This document shows, one piece after another, positions 14,823 to 24,214 of a DNA stretch of 64,000 nt; the stretch's first letter is position 1, and the number at the start of each line of letters is the position of its first letter. The notes beneath the pieces were generated by a model. The model was not told the DNA's origin. It did not search any database and worked only from the letters and a program-made list of their open reading frames with translations. The DNA is taken from positions 1 through 64,000 of the forward strand of contig NZ_JAINRD010000017.1 in NCBI RefSeq assembly GCF_020400605.1, written 5' to 3'. The DNA is from Streptomyces aculeolatus (lineage in GTDB: Bacteria > Actinomycetota > Actinomycetes > Streptomycetales > Streptomycetaceae). The position numbers and the translations under genes are program-made.

Positions 14823-14871
14823 ACACCAGCCGACGCCGGAGAACAGCAGGTCAGGGGTGCTTTCCACGGGG

Positions 14872-14924
14872 GACTGTAAATCTGCCGGCTCAGCCTTCCC
14901 AGGTTCGAATCCTGGCGCCGCCAC
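14872..14924. repeat. attR core, 53-bp direct repeat with attL
   Basis: Same 53 bp as 701-753; a tRNA-Tyr 3' fragment without 5' half or promoter. Chromosomal sequence resumes after it. Confidence 0.95.
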
Positions 14925-14934
14925 CATCCTGAGT

Positions 14935-14971
14935 AGGGCCCGTGACCAGCGTGAATGCTGTCGCGGGCCCT
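14935..14971 (+). terminator. Original chromosomal terminator of tRNA-Tyr
   Basis: Stem AGGGCCCGTGAC (14935-14946) with GTCGCGGGCCCT (14960-14971), one mismatch, then TTTCG. It differs from the attL copy at a few bases only, so this is probably the terminator the tRNA gene used before integration. Confidence 0.75.
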
Positions 14972-15133
14972 TTCGTGTGCCCGTCGGCGGCTGGATTGCC
15001 CCGGTGTGCCGCATCCTGCGCCGCGAGCTTCACCGCACACCCGGTCGGCTTGGGTGGGAGTGCGGGGGTTTGTGCACTGGGCTAGGTTCCGCACTGACGG
15101 GCTGTTCTCGGGGGCGTGAGACGAGGAGCGGTT

Positions 15134-15523
15134 ATGGCGGCGTGGACGGCTGAGGAGTTGGAGCGGATCGGGACCGCGGAGGAGTTGAATCTGCAGTCCC
15201 TGCGCGGTGACGGCAGTCTGCGGGATCCCGTGACCATGTGGGTCGTGCGTGACGGGGACGACGTCTACGTGCGGTCCGTGAAGGGCTCGCAGGGGCCGTG
15301 GTTCCGGGGGACCCGGGCGCAGTTGGCCGGGCATGTGCGGGCCGGTGGGGTCGACAAGGACGTCGCCTTCGTGGATGTGGCGGACGGGGCGGACGGGGGT
15401 GACCTCACGCCTCGGGTGGATGCCGCGTACCGGGCCAAGTACGGGCGCTACCCGGACGACATCTTCGGCAGCGTCGTGACTCCGCAGGCCCAGGCCGCCA
15501 CCATCCGGCTCGTGCCGCGCTGA
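15134..15523 (+). CDS. DUF2255 family protein
   Basis: 129 residues from ATG 15134, with GAGGAG 5 nt upstream; an earlier GTG at 15116 has no ribosome site. The sequence AAWTAEELERIGTAEELNLQ followed by DPVTMWVVRDGDDVYVRSV fits DUF2255, a compact beta-barrel-like family of about 125 residues found in actinomycetes, often near flavin or F420-type nitroreductases. No such partner is present here. Cytosolic, no catalytic residues assigned. It is the first chromosomal gene right of the AICE. Confidence 0.85.
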   Translation: MAAWTAEELERIGTAEELNLQSLRGDGSLRDPVTMWVVRDGDDVYVRSVKGSQGPWFRGTRAQLAGHVRAGGVDKDVAFVDVADGADGGDLTPRVDAAYRAKYGRYPDDIFGSVVTPQAQAATIRLVPR

Positions 15524-15604
15524 CCGGGGCGGGCGTCTCGTCGCGAGCGCGCCGGCGGGGATACCTTGTGCGCACTGCTCGCGTGCCGCAGAGGGGTGGC
15601 TGCC

Positions 15605-16405
15605 ATGGGAGAGAACCACGCGCTGGTCGACGACTCGGTGCCGCATTCGGCGCGGATCTGGAACTACTGGCTCGGCGGCAAGGACAACTACGGGCCCGAC
15701 CGCGAGGTCGGCGACCAGATCGCCGCCGCGAACCCCCAGATCGTGGAGATCGCGCGGGCCCAGCGGGGGTTCCTGAAGAGGGCCGTGCGGTGTCTTGCCG
15801 CCGAGCACGGGGTGCGGCAGTTCCTCGACGTCGGCACCGGGCTGCCCACCGCCGACAACGCCCACGAGGTCGCCCAGCGCGTCGCCCCCGGGTCCCGGGT
15901 CGTGTACGTCGATCACGATCCGCTCGTCCTCGCGCACTCCCGTGCCCTGCTCGCCTCGGCGCCCGAGGGCGCCACCGACTACATCGACGCCGATCTGCAC
16001 GACCCCGACGCCATCCTGGCCCAGGCGCGCAAGACGCTGGACCTGAGCCGGCCCGTCGCGCTCGTGCTGCTGGGGACCATCGCGCACGTCACCGACGACA
16101 CCGCGTACGGCATCGTCGGGCAACTGATGGCGGCCCTGCCGGGGGGCAGTTTCCTCGTGCTGTGCGACGACACCGAGGTCGTCCGGCCGGACGCGATGCG
16201 GGAGATGATCCGGCAGTGGAACGAGGCCGGTGAGAATCCCCGTGTCAACCGCAGTCCCGCCCAGCTCGCCCGGTTCTTCGACGGGCTGGAGATGCTGGAG
16301 CCCGGGCTCGTGTCCGTGTCGCTGTGGCGCCCCGAGGCCGCCGACGTCGGCGCCCCCGCCGCCGTCGACGATTTCGGAGCGGTGGCCCGTAAGCCCTCGC
16401 TATAG
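15605..16405 (+). CDS. SAM-dependent methyltransferase, DUF574 family
   Basis: 266 residues, ATG 15605 (MGENHALVDDSVPHSARIWN). Features of this actinomycete-expanded family are the opening SVPHSARIWNYWLGGKDNY, the SAM-binding motif FLDVGTGLPTADNAHE at about residue 78, the acidic VYVDHDPLVLAHSRA and the conserved ALVLLGTIAHV. Streptomyces genomes encode dozens of these; substrates are unknown, with roles suggested in development and secondary metabolism. It ends 40 bp before a possible leader ORF and 144 bp before the AfsR-like gene, so it may share its transcript. Confidence 0.9.
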   Translation: MGENHALVDDSVPHSARIWNYWLGGKDNYGPDREVGDQIAAANPQIVEIARAQRGFLKRAVRCLAAEHGVRQFLDVGTGLPTADNAHEVAQRVAPGSRVVYVDHDPLVLAHSRALLASAPEGATDYIDADLHDPDAILAQARKTLDLSRPVALVLLGTIAHVTDDTAYGIVGQLMAALPGGSFLVLCDDTEVVRPDAMREMIRQWNEAGENPRVNRSPAQLARFFDGLEMLEPGLVSVSLWRPEAADVGAPAAVDDFGAVARKPSL

Positions 16406-16445
16406 GCTGCCCGCACACCTGTTCCTCGTGGAGGGAGCCGCCGCC

Positions 16446-16553
16446 GTGATCGACACCACCGTCACGCGCCCCGCGCCGGTGTCCCTGCCGCTGCGGAGGC
16501 CCCGGGCCGTGCCCTACGGCGGGCCGCCCGGCGGAGTCGGTCGCACGCCGTGA
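16446..16553 (+). CDS. Possible leader ORF of the AfsR-like gene (35 aa)
   Basis: GTG 16446 preceded by GGAGGGAG gives 35 residues (VIDTTVTRPAPVSLPLRRPR then a Gly/Pro tail) ending with a TGA that overlaps the GTG of the next gene. A -10-like TATAGGCT lies about 45 bp upstream. The big regulator has no clear ribosome site of its own, so coupling to this short ORF would explain its translation. Proline and arginine content is high; the peptide itself may have no function. Confidence 0.45.
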   Translation: MIDTTVTRPAPVSLPLRRPRAVPYGGPPGGVGRTP

Positions 16554-19500
16554 GCGACCGCGTCGAGCTGACCTTCCTGTCGCACGTCGCGTTCCGGGGG
16601 CGCGAGATCACGGCGCCGCGGGTACGCGGCCTGCTCGCCCTGCTCGCCGGGGAGCTGCGGGGCGGGTGCAGTGCGGCGCGGCTCGTGGACGGGCTGTGGG
16701 GCGAGGAGCTGCCCGGGGATCCGGCCAATGCGCTGCGGATCCTGGTGTCGCGGGCGCGGGCCCGGGTCGGGGCCGGTGTCGTCGTGAGCACGCCGGCCGG
16801 CTACCGGCTGGAGCTGGCGGCCGGGCAGGTGGACACCGAGGTCGTCGTGCGGTGTGCCGAGGACGCGGCGCGCGCCGTACGGGCCGGGGAGCACGCCGCG
16901 GCGCTGGCCGCCGCGGAGGAGGGGCTCGGGTACTGGGACGCGGCGCCTGAGGGGGCGGGCGTGCCGGGGGATCCGGTGGCGGAGCTGCGGGCCGCGCGGG
17001 CGCCGGTGTACGCGGCGCTCGTACGGGCCCGGGCCCTCGCCCTCGCGCGGGTGGGCCGGCGCGCGGAGGCCGCCGGGCCGCTGGCGCGGGTCCTCGACGG
17101 GGCGCCCCGCGACGAGGAGGTGCTCGGCGAACTGCTGCGCGCCGAGGCCGCGTCGGCGGGGCCCGCGGCGGCGCTCGCCCGCTACGACGCGTACCGGCGC
17201 GAGCTGCGCGACGGCCTCGGCACCGACCCGGGCGCCGCGCTCCAGGCCGTCCACCAGGAGCTGCTACGGGCCGGGGCCCCCGCCGTCCGGCACGGCGTGC
17301 CGCACGACCCCAACCCCCTGCTCGGCCGCGACGCCGACCTCGCCGCCGTCGACGCCCTGCTGCACTCCTCGCGGCTCACCTCGATCGTGGGCCCCGGCGG
17401 GCTCGGCAAGACCCGGCTCGCGTACGCCGTCAGCCGGCGCGCGGAGCAGCAGCTCGTGCACTTCGTCTCGCTGGCCGGCGTCCGCGCCGACGAGGACGTG
17501 GCCGGGGAGGTGGCCTCCGCCCTCGGCGGCGGCAGCAGCAGCGCCGGTGCGGACGCCCGCGCGGGCATCCTCGCCGCCCTCGCCGGGCAGCCCGCGCTCC
17601 TCGTCCTCGACAACTGCGAGCAGGTCGTCCGCGGCGCCGCCGACCTCGTACGGGACCTGCTGACCAGCGCCGCCGACCTGCGCGTGCTCGTCACCAGCCG
17701 CGCTCCCCTGGGGCTCAGCTCCGAAGCGGTCCACCACCTCCCCCAGCTCAGCGCCGCGACCGCGGCCGAGCTCTTCGCCCAGCGCGCCCGCGCCGCCCGC
17801 CCCGGCGTCGCGCTGCCGCCCGCCGACGTCGCCGAGCTGTGCCGGCACCTCGACGGGCTGCCGCTCGCCGTGGAGCTGGCGGCGGCGCGGGTGCGGGTGC
17901 TGTCCGTAGCGGAGATCGCGCGGCGCCTCGGCGACCGGTTCGCGCTGCTGCGCGGCGGGTCGCGGGACGCGCCGGAGCGGCACCGTACGCTGCACGCGGT
18001 CGTCGACTGGAGCTGGAACCTCCTGGAGGAGGACGCCCGGGCCGCGCTGCGTGCGCTGTCCGTCTTCCCCGGCGGCTTCACCGCGGAAGCGGCACATCAG
18101 TTGTTGAACGACGACGACGCGCTCGAACTGCTGGAGCAGCTGGTCGACCAGTCCTTGCTGAAGGCCGGCGACACCGCCGCCGGGATCCGCTTCCACATGC
18201 TGGAGACGGTGCGGGAGTTCAGCGCCGCGCAGCGCGCGGCGGCCGGCGAGGAGGAGACGGTCACCGCGCGCTTCCTGGGCTGGGCGCGGGACTTCGGCCT
18301 CGCCCACCACGACGCGCTCTTCGGCCGGGAGCCGCTACGGCACTGGCCCCGGCTGCGCGCGGAGCAGGACAACCTCGTCCTCGCGCTGCGCTACGCCCTC
18401 GCCCGCGGCGACCACGCCACCACCGCCGCGGCCGGCGCAGTCCTCGCCGGCGTGTGGACCACCGACTCGGCGAGCTTCCACCGCACCTTCGCCCTGGCCG
18501 CCGACACCGCCCGCCCGCTGTCGCACTACCGCCCCGACCCCCGCCACACCGAGGTCACCCGCACCCTGTGCGCGCTGGCGACCGCCGCCCCGTTCATGGG
18601 CTACGGGCCCCTCCACCCGCGCCACCTCGCCACCCTGCGCCGCCTGCCCCCCGCCGAGCCGGACACCCTCCTGCGGGCGCTCGCCGTCGTGCTGTGCGCC
18701 GTACCGGACATGCGCGCGCCCGACTACGGCGCCCTCGACGAACTCCGCGCGAGCGACGCGCCGTTGCTCGCCTGCATCGCGGAGTGCGTCGCCAGCTACC
18801 TGCTGGAGCACGCGCACGAGCCGGAGCGCGCGCTGGCCGCCGCCCGCCGGATGCTCGCCGCGGTCGAGGCCGAACCCAACCCCTCCCTCAGCCTCCTCGC
18901 CCACTCCCGGTGCAGCGAGCTGTGCATGGAGGCCGGGCTGGGCGAGGAGGCGTACGGGTATCTGCTGGCGGCGCTGGACGCGATGGCGCACCTGAGCGAC
19001 CAGTCGCCGACGACGGGGCTGCGGCGCGGGCTGGTGCTGGCGTGCCTCCAGCGCGGGGAGCCGGACGAGGCGGAGGAGTGGCTGCGGCGGGTGGAGGAGG
19101 CGCGGTCGGCGGCGGAGCAGCCGCAGTTGGTGGCGGCGGACGCGGCGGCGTGGGGGGAGATCGCGCTGTCGCGCGGGCTGACGGAGCTGGGGCTGAAGCG
19201 GTGGCGTACGGCGGTGGAGACGCTGCGGTCCGGCCGTCCGCCGGAGGGGACGTACCAGCAGGCCGCGGCCTCGGCCCCGGCCTCCTACGATGCGAAGTAC
19301 CCGCCGGGCGCAGCAGCGCACGAGGCACACCGCCCGCCTGCCGCAGCGGCGCACGAGGCGAAGTACCCGCCCGTCGCGGCCTCGTACGAGGCCGAGTACC
19401 CGCCCGCCGCGCCGCCCCCCGACCCGCTCGCCGACTCCTGGGGCCTGCACATCGCCGCCGCGGCCGTCGCCGCCCACGCCTACGCCGGCCGCCTGGAGCC

Positions 19501-19873
19501 CGTCGCCGATCTCGTGGCCCTGCTGGAGAGCCGGATATACGCGCTGCTCCTCGCCGGCCCCCGTCCCGCCCCCCAGGGCCCGGCCGAGGTGCCCGCGGAG
19601 GCCGGGGTCGACGGCACCGCCGTGCTCTGCCTCGGCCTCGTCCGCCTCGCCCGGGGCGACACCTCCGCCGTACGGCTCCTGGCGCTCGCCGAGCGGCTGT
19701 ACGTACCGCAGGGGTTCCACCCCACGCTCTCCGTCGACCGCGCCCGCCGTGCGGCGCGGGACGCCGACGGGGCGGCGTACGCCGACGCGGTGTCGGAGTA
19801 CGCCGCCCTGGGGCGCGACGAGTTGCGCGAGGTGGCCAACCGGCTCATCTCGGCTACCTGGGGTCGCGGTTGA
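16550..19873 (+). CDS. AfsR/SARP-type regulator: wHTH-BTAD-NB-ARC-TPR
   Basis: 1107 residues, GTG 16550. The order is an OmpR-like winged helix (about 1-90, LVDGLWGEELPGDPANALRI), a bacterial transcriptional activation domain (95-245), an NTPase with P-loop SIVGPGGLGKTRL (about 279-291) and a helix resembling NB-ARC (LLVLDNCEQV), then helical TPR-like repeats to the end. Large SARPs switch on nearby secondary-metabolite or transporter genes. A region rich in Ala/Pro (about 905-965) contains four imperfect repeats built on AHEAKYPP, absent from typical relatives. The last 20 bp overlap the convergent ABC permease gene. Confidence 0.9.
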   Translation: MSDRVELTFLSHVAFRGREITAPRVRGLLALLAGELRGGCSAARLVDGLWGEELPGDPANALRILVSRARARVGAGVVVSTPAGYRLELAAGQVDTEVVVRCAEDAARAVRAGEHAAALAAAEEGLGYWDAAPEGAGVPGDPVAELRAARAPVYAALVRARALALARVGRRAEAAGPLARVLDGAPRDEEVLGELLRAEAASAGPAAALARYDAYRRELRDGLGTDPGAALQAVHQELLRAGAPAVRHGVPHDPNPLLGRDADLAAVDALLHSSRLTSIVGPGGLGKTRLAYAVSRRAEQQLVHFVSLAGVRADEDVAGEVASALGGGSSSAGADARAGILAALAGQPALLVLDNCEQVVRGAADLVRDLLTSAADLRVLVTSRAPLGLSSEAVHHLPQLSAATAAELFAQRARAARPGVALPPADVAELCRHLDGLPLAVELAAARVRVLSVAEIARRLGDRFALLRGGSRDAPERHRTLHAVVDWSWNLLEEDARAALRALSVFPGGFTAEAAHQLLNDDDALELLEQLVDQSLLKAGDTAAGIRFHMLETVREFSAAQRAAAGEEETVTARFLGWARDFGLAHHDALFGREPLRHWPRLRAEQDNLVLALRYALARGDHATTAAAGAVLAGVWTTDSASFHRTFALAADTARPLSHYRPDPRHTEVTRTLCALATAAPFMGYGPLHPRHLATLRRLPPAEPDTLLRALAVVLCAVPDMRAPDYGALDELRASDAPLLACIAECVASYLLEHAHEPERALAAARRMLAAVEAEPNPSLSLLAHSRCSELCMEAGLGEEAYGYLLAALDAMAHLSDQSPTTGLRRGLVLACLQRGEPDEAEEWLRRVEEARSAAEQPQLVAADAAAWGEIALSRGLTELGLKRWRTAVETLRSGRPPEGTYQQAAASAPASYDAKYPPGAAAHEAHRPPAAAAHEAKYPPVAASYEAEYPPAAPPPDPLADSWGLHIAAAAVAAHAYAGRLEPVADLVALLESRIYALLLAGPRPAPQGPAEVPAEAGVDGTAVLCLGLVRLARGDTSAVRLLALAERLYVPQGFHPTLSVDRARRAARDADGAAYADAVSEYAALGRDELREVANRLISATWGRG

Positions 19874-20641
19874 ACGTGGCCTTGGACCACAGGTAGCCGA
19901 GGACGACCAGCCCCACGCACCAGGCGACGGCCAGCCACCCGTCGTGCCCGATCTCCGTGCCCAGCAGCAGCCCGCGCAGCGTCTCGATGGCCGGCGTGAA
20001 CGGCTGGTACTCGGCGACCGGCCGGAACCACCCGGGCATCGCGTCGAGCGGCACGAACGCGCTGGACAGCAGCGGCAGCAGGATCAGCGGCATGGCGTTG
20101 TTGCTGGCGCCCTCGGCGTTCGGGCTGACGAGCCCCATGCCGACCGCGAGCCAGGTCAGCGCCAGTGCGAAGAGCACCAGCAGCCCGAAGGCGGCGAGCC
20201 ACTCCAGGGCGGTCGCGTCGGTGGAGCGGAAGCCTATGGCCACGGCGATGGCGCCGACGAAGACCACGCTGGCGATGCACTGCAGCACGCTGCCGAGGAC
20301 GTGCCCGATGATCACGGAGCCGCGGTGGATCGCCATCGTGCGGAAGCGGGCGACGATGCCCTCGGTCATGTCGGTGGCGACGGAGACGGCGGTGCCGATG
20401 GTGGTGCTGCCGATGGTCATGAGCAGCAGTCCCGGCACGACGTAGGCGATGTAGACGTCCCGGTCGGGGGTGCCGCCGGCGAGGCCGGCGCTCATGGTGT
20501 CGCCGAAGACGTAGACGAAGAGCAGGAGCAGCATGACCGGGGTGAGCAGCAGGTTGAGGGTCATGGAGGGGTAGCGCCGGGCGTGCAGCAGGTTGCGGCG
20601 CAGCATGGTGGACGAGTCGCGTACGGCGAGGGAGAGGGTGC

Positions 20642-20645
<4 letters not shown>
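19854..20645 (-). CDS. ABC-2 type exporter permease (DrrB-like)
   Basis: 263 residues, ATG 20645 overlapping the stop of the ATPase gene (ATGA). Six membrane segments are expected, e.g. LNLLLTPVMLLLLFVYVF, IAYVVPGLLLMTIGSTT, IASVVFVGAIAVAIGF, LLVLFALALTWLAVGMGL and VAWCVGLVVLGYLW; the conserved DMTEGIVARFRTM motif of DrrB/NodJ-type permeases follows segment 2. With the upstream ATPase it forms a drug or lipid exporter. The 3' end overlaps the AfsR-like gene by 20 bp on the opposite strand. Confidence 0.92.
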
Positions 20646-21619
<974 letters not shown>

Positions 21620-21654
21620 GCCCCGTAGCGTGCGGGGCGCCGCGCTCAACGGCC

Positions 21655-21701
21655 TTTCAGCACCGTTTCAGCGGCGGCGGCCCTTCTGAAAGCCGGTGAA
21701 A
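21655..21701. promoter_or_regulatory. Paired TTTCA/TGAAA repeats upstream of the ABC exporter
   Basis: TTTCA at 21655 and 21666 (11-bp period) faces TGAAA at 21687 and 21697 (10-bp period), giving an overall dyad. Direct repeats one helical turn apart are what SARP and OmpR-type winged helices bind. They lie between the exporter operon and the divergent deaminase gene. Confidence 0.5.
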
Positions 21702-21797
21702 TGCGCTGGTCAAGGCGGGCGCGGCGGGTGTCGCGGGGCGGCGGGGTCGGGTTGAATCCCCCTGTCGGCGGCGGTGGACGCGAAGGGAGTGGTGAGG

Positions 21798-22220
21798 GTG
21801 GACGGCGACGAGGAGCGGTTCCTGCGGCGGGCCTTCGAGCTGGCGGGCGAGGCGCGGGACGCGGGCGACGGGCCGTTCGGCTCGCTGCTGGTGGGGCCCG
21901 GCGGGGACGTACTGGCGGAGGACCGCAACACCACCGTCACGGACGACGACATCACCGCGCACCCCGAGCTGAAGCTCGCGCGCCGGGCGGCCCGGGAGCT
22001 GGACGCGGGGACCGCGGCGGGGACGACGATGTACACGAGCTGCGAGCCGTGCGGGATGTGCGCGGGGGCGCTGGCGCGGTCGGGGCTCGGGCGGGTGGTG
22101 TACGCGCTGTCGTCCGGCCAGCTGCGGGATCTGCAGCCCGGCGGGCCCGTGCCGGTCCGGTCCGAGGGGCCGTATCTGTACGACGAGGCGCGGCAGGTCG
22201 TCGAGGGGTACGTGCCGTAG
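21798..22220 (+). CDS. Nucleoside deaminase (CDA/guanine deaminase fold)
   Basis: 140 residues from GTG 21798, with GAAGGGAG 8 nt upstream; earlier GTGs have poorer spacing. The zinc site reads TAHPELKLA (HPE in place of the usual HAE) and SCEPCGMCAGA (PCxxC), typical for a subgroup of actinobacterial nucleoside deaminases related to guanine deaminase and TadA. The glutamate acts as proton shuttle in hydrolytic deamination of a purine or pyrimidine base. The exact substrate cannot be told from sequence. It stands alone between a divergent exporter operon and an Rrf2 regulator. Confidence 0.87.
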   Translation: MDGDEERFLRRAFELAGEARDAGDGPFGSLLVGPGGDVLAEDRNTTVTDDDITAHPELKLARRAARELDAGTAAGTTMYTSCEPCGMCAGALARSGLGRVVYALSSGQLRDLQPGGPVPVRSEGPYLYDEARQVVEGYVP

Positions 22221-22247
22221 GCGGTGGCCGCCGCAACAGCAGAGAAC

Positions 22248-22266
22248 CGGGATGTGTAGTATCCCG
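22248..22266 (+). promoter_or_regulatory. Rrf2 operator overlapping a leaderless promoter
   Basis: Inverted repeat CGGGAT-N7-ATCCCG (22248-22253, 22261-22266). The -10 hexamer TAGTAT (22257-22262) sits within it, exactly 7 nt before the ATG at 22270. Binding would block RNA polymerase, so this looks like autorepression. Confidence 0.65.
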
Positions 22267-22269
22267 TTC

Positions 22270-22749
22270 ATGAACATGGGCGAAGGCGTCGAGTGGGGGC
22301 TGCACAGCTGCCTGACCCTGGCGTGGCTGCGGGACTCCGGGCCGGTGCCCATCCGCAAGCTGGCCGCCTGGTTCGACCTGCCGCAGGAGTACCTGAAGAA
22401 GCGCCTCCAGGCCCTCGCGCGCGCCGGGATCCTCGCCTCCACACCCGGCGCCCGCGGCGGCTTCTCGCTCGCGCGGGCGCCCGAGCGGATCACGCTCATG
22501 GACGTCGTGACCGCCCTGGAGGGCCCGCTCGAACCGTTCGTCTGCACCGAGATCCGGCAGCAGGGGCACGGCGGGCAGGGCGCGGAGCGGGAGTTCGCCC
22601 GGCCGTGCGGGGTGGCCACGGCGATGCGCCGGGCGGAGCTGGCCTGGCGGCGCGAGCTGGCGGGGCAGACGGTCGCCGACCTGATGGCCGCCGCGCCGAA
22701 GGCGAGCGCGGAGCGCACGCGGCGGCAGTACGCCCGGCTGGCGGGCTGA
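22270..22749 (+). CDS. Rrf2-family transcriptional regulator
   Basis: 159 residues, ATG 22270 (MNMGEGVEWGLHSCLTLAWL); no ribosome site, consistent with a leaderless mRNA. The winged helix has PIRKLAAWFDLPQEYLKKRL and the wing ARGGFSLARAPERITLMDVV characteristic of Rrf2. Only one Cys is present in the sensor region (FVCTEI) plus one at PCGVA, so an NsrR/IscR-type three-Cys Fe-S cluster is not obvious; it is nearer to the YwnA/SaiR type that senses thiols or electrophiles. It precedes an MFS pump that it probably controls. Confidence 0.88.
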   Translation: MNMGEGVEWGLHSCLTLAWLRDSGPVPIRKLAAWFDLPQEYLKKRLQALARAGILASTPGARGGFSLARAPERITLMDVVTALEGPLEPFVCTEIRQQGHGGQGAEREFARPCGVATAMRRAELAWRRELAGQTVADLMAAAPKASAERTRRQYARLAG

Positions 22750-22851
22750 ACGCGGAACGCACCGCCGCGCCGCACCCGTTGTCACGCCGCACCCCTTCAC
22801 CCCGCACCCCCTTCACCCGTATCCCGTACGCGACGCACGAAAGGAATGGGG

Positions 22852-24051
22852 ATGTCAGATATCCCGGTCAATGCATCCGCGGACCCGACGGGAGCCGCCC
22901 CGGCGCGCGGGCTCTCCGCCACCCTCGTCCTCGCCCTCGGCACGTTCGCCGTCGGCACCGACGCCTTCGTCGTCGCCGGCTTCCTCCCCGCCATGGCCGG
23001 CTCCCTCGACGTCTCCGAGTCCGCCGCCGGGCAGTCCGTCACCGTCTTCGCCGCCGCGTACGCCGTCCTCTCCCCCGTGCTCGCCACCGCCTGCGCCCGC
23101 GTCCCGCGGCGGACGCTCCTCGTCGGCGCCCTCCTCGTGCTCGCCGCCGCCAACCTCGGCTCCGCGCTCGCGCCCACCTACGCGCTGCTGATGGCGAGCC
23201 GGGTCCTCGCGGCGGCCGGGGCGGCGGCGTTCACGCCCGGCGCGGGCGCGGTCGCCGCCGCGCTGGCGCCGCCCGAGCGGCGGGCGCGGGCGCTGGCGGT
23301 CGTCATCGGCGGGCTCACCATGGCCACCGCGCTGGGCGTGCCGCTGGGCACGCTCGCCGAGCGGGCGGTGGACTGGCGTACGGCCCTCGGGCTCGTCGCC
23401 GCGCTCTGCGCCGTGTGTGCGATCGGGGTCCACGCCGTCATGCCCCCGCTGCCCGGCGGGGCGCCGGTGCCGCTGCGGGCGCGGCTGGGCGCGCTGCGCC
23501 GGCCCGGGGTGCTCGCCGTGCTGCCGCTCACCGCGCTCGGCATGGGCGCGGGGTACACCGTCTACGCGTACACCGTGCCGGTCCTGGCGGACGTCGGCGT
23601 CGGCGCCTCGGGGGCGGTGTGGATGCTGTGCCTGTACGGCGTCGGGGCGGTCGCCGGCAACTTCGCCGCCGGGCTGGCCACCGACCGCTGGGGCGCGGTG
23701 CGGGTGCTCGGCACCGGGTACGCGCTGATGGCGGCGGGTCTCGGCACCATCGCCGTGTCAGCCGCGGCGGGGGTGCGCTTCCTGCCGCTGACGGCGGCGG
23801 CGATGGTGGCGTGGGGCGCGAGCAGTTGGTGCCAGACCCCGCCGCAGCAGCACCGGCTCATCTCCGCCGCGCCGCAGGAGACGGCGCTGGTGGTCGGGCT
23901 CAACGCCTCCGCGATCTACACCGGCATCGGGCTCGGGACGCTGCTCGGCGGGGTGCTGCTGCCGCTGGGCGCGGCTCAGGCCGCGACGGCGGGTGCGGCG
24001 CTGGCGGTGGTGGCGGGGGCGTGGCTGGCGGGGACGCGCCGGTACCGGTGA
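22852..24051 (+). CDS. MFS drug-efflux transporter, 12 TMS
   Basis: 399 residues from ATG 22852, 6 nt after AAAGGA; the ATG two codons earlier touches that site. Twelve hydrophobic segments; the first is LSATLVLALGTFAVGTDAFV, motif A is degenerate (ACARVPRRTLLVGALL) and motif C appears as GGLTMATALGVPLGTLAE. It belongs to the DHA1 type (Bcr/AraJ/Cmx group). The gene begins about 100 bp after the Rrf2 regulator on the same strand and is probably induced through it. The start of the coding region also contains GATATCCCGG, a half-site like that of the upstream operator. Confidence 0.9.
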   Translation: MSDIPVNASADPTGAAPARGLSATLVLALGTFAVGTDAFVVAGFLPAMAGSLDVSESAAGQSVTVFAAAYAVLSPVLATACARVPRRTLLVGALLVLAAANLGSALAPTYALLMASRVLAAAGAAAFTPGAGAVAAALAPPERRARALAVVIGGLTMATALGVPLGTLAERAVDWRTALGLVAALCAVCAIGVHAVMPPLPGGAPVPLRARLGALRRPGVLAVLPLTALGMGAGYTVYAYTVPVLADVGVGASGAVWMLCLYGVGAVAGNFAAGLATDRWGAVRVLGTGYALMAAGLGTIAVSAAAGVRFLPLTAAAMVAWGASSWCQTPPQQHRLISAAPQETALVVGLNASAIYTGIGLGTLLGGVLLPLGAAQAATAGAALAVVAGAWLAGTRRYR

Positions 24052-24214
24052 GCGGGCGGGGCCGAGGGGCCCGGCCCGCTCCACGGGCAGCCGCCCCGGC
24101 GGCCCGCAACTCCGCCGTGGACACGGGCTGTTGGCGGAAGCCGACGACCGCACGCGCCCAGGTCTGTCGCCCCGGCCCAGCCTCCGTGCCGGGCCGGCCG
24201 TGCTGCAATCGACT

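Noticed and set aside
14872..14924. A second tRNA-Tyr gene at the right end of the element
   Set aside because: Only the 3' part exists; the 5' half and promoter are absent, so it is attR.
22270..22749. NsrR or IscR identity for the Rrf2 regulator
   Set aside because: The three-cysteine Fe-S pattern is not present.
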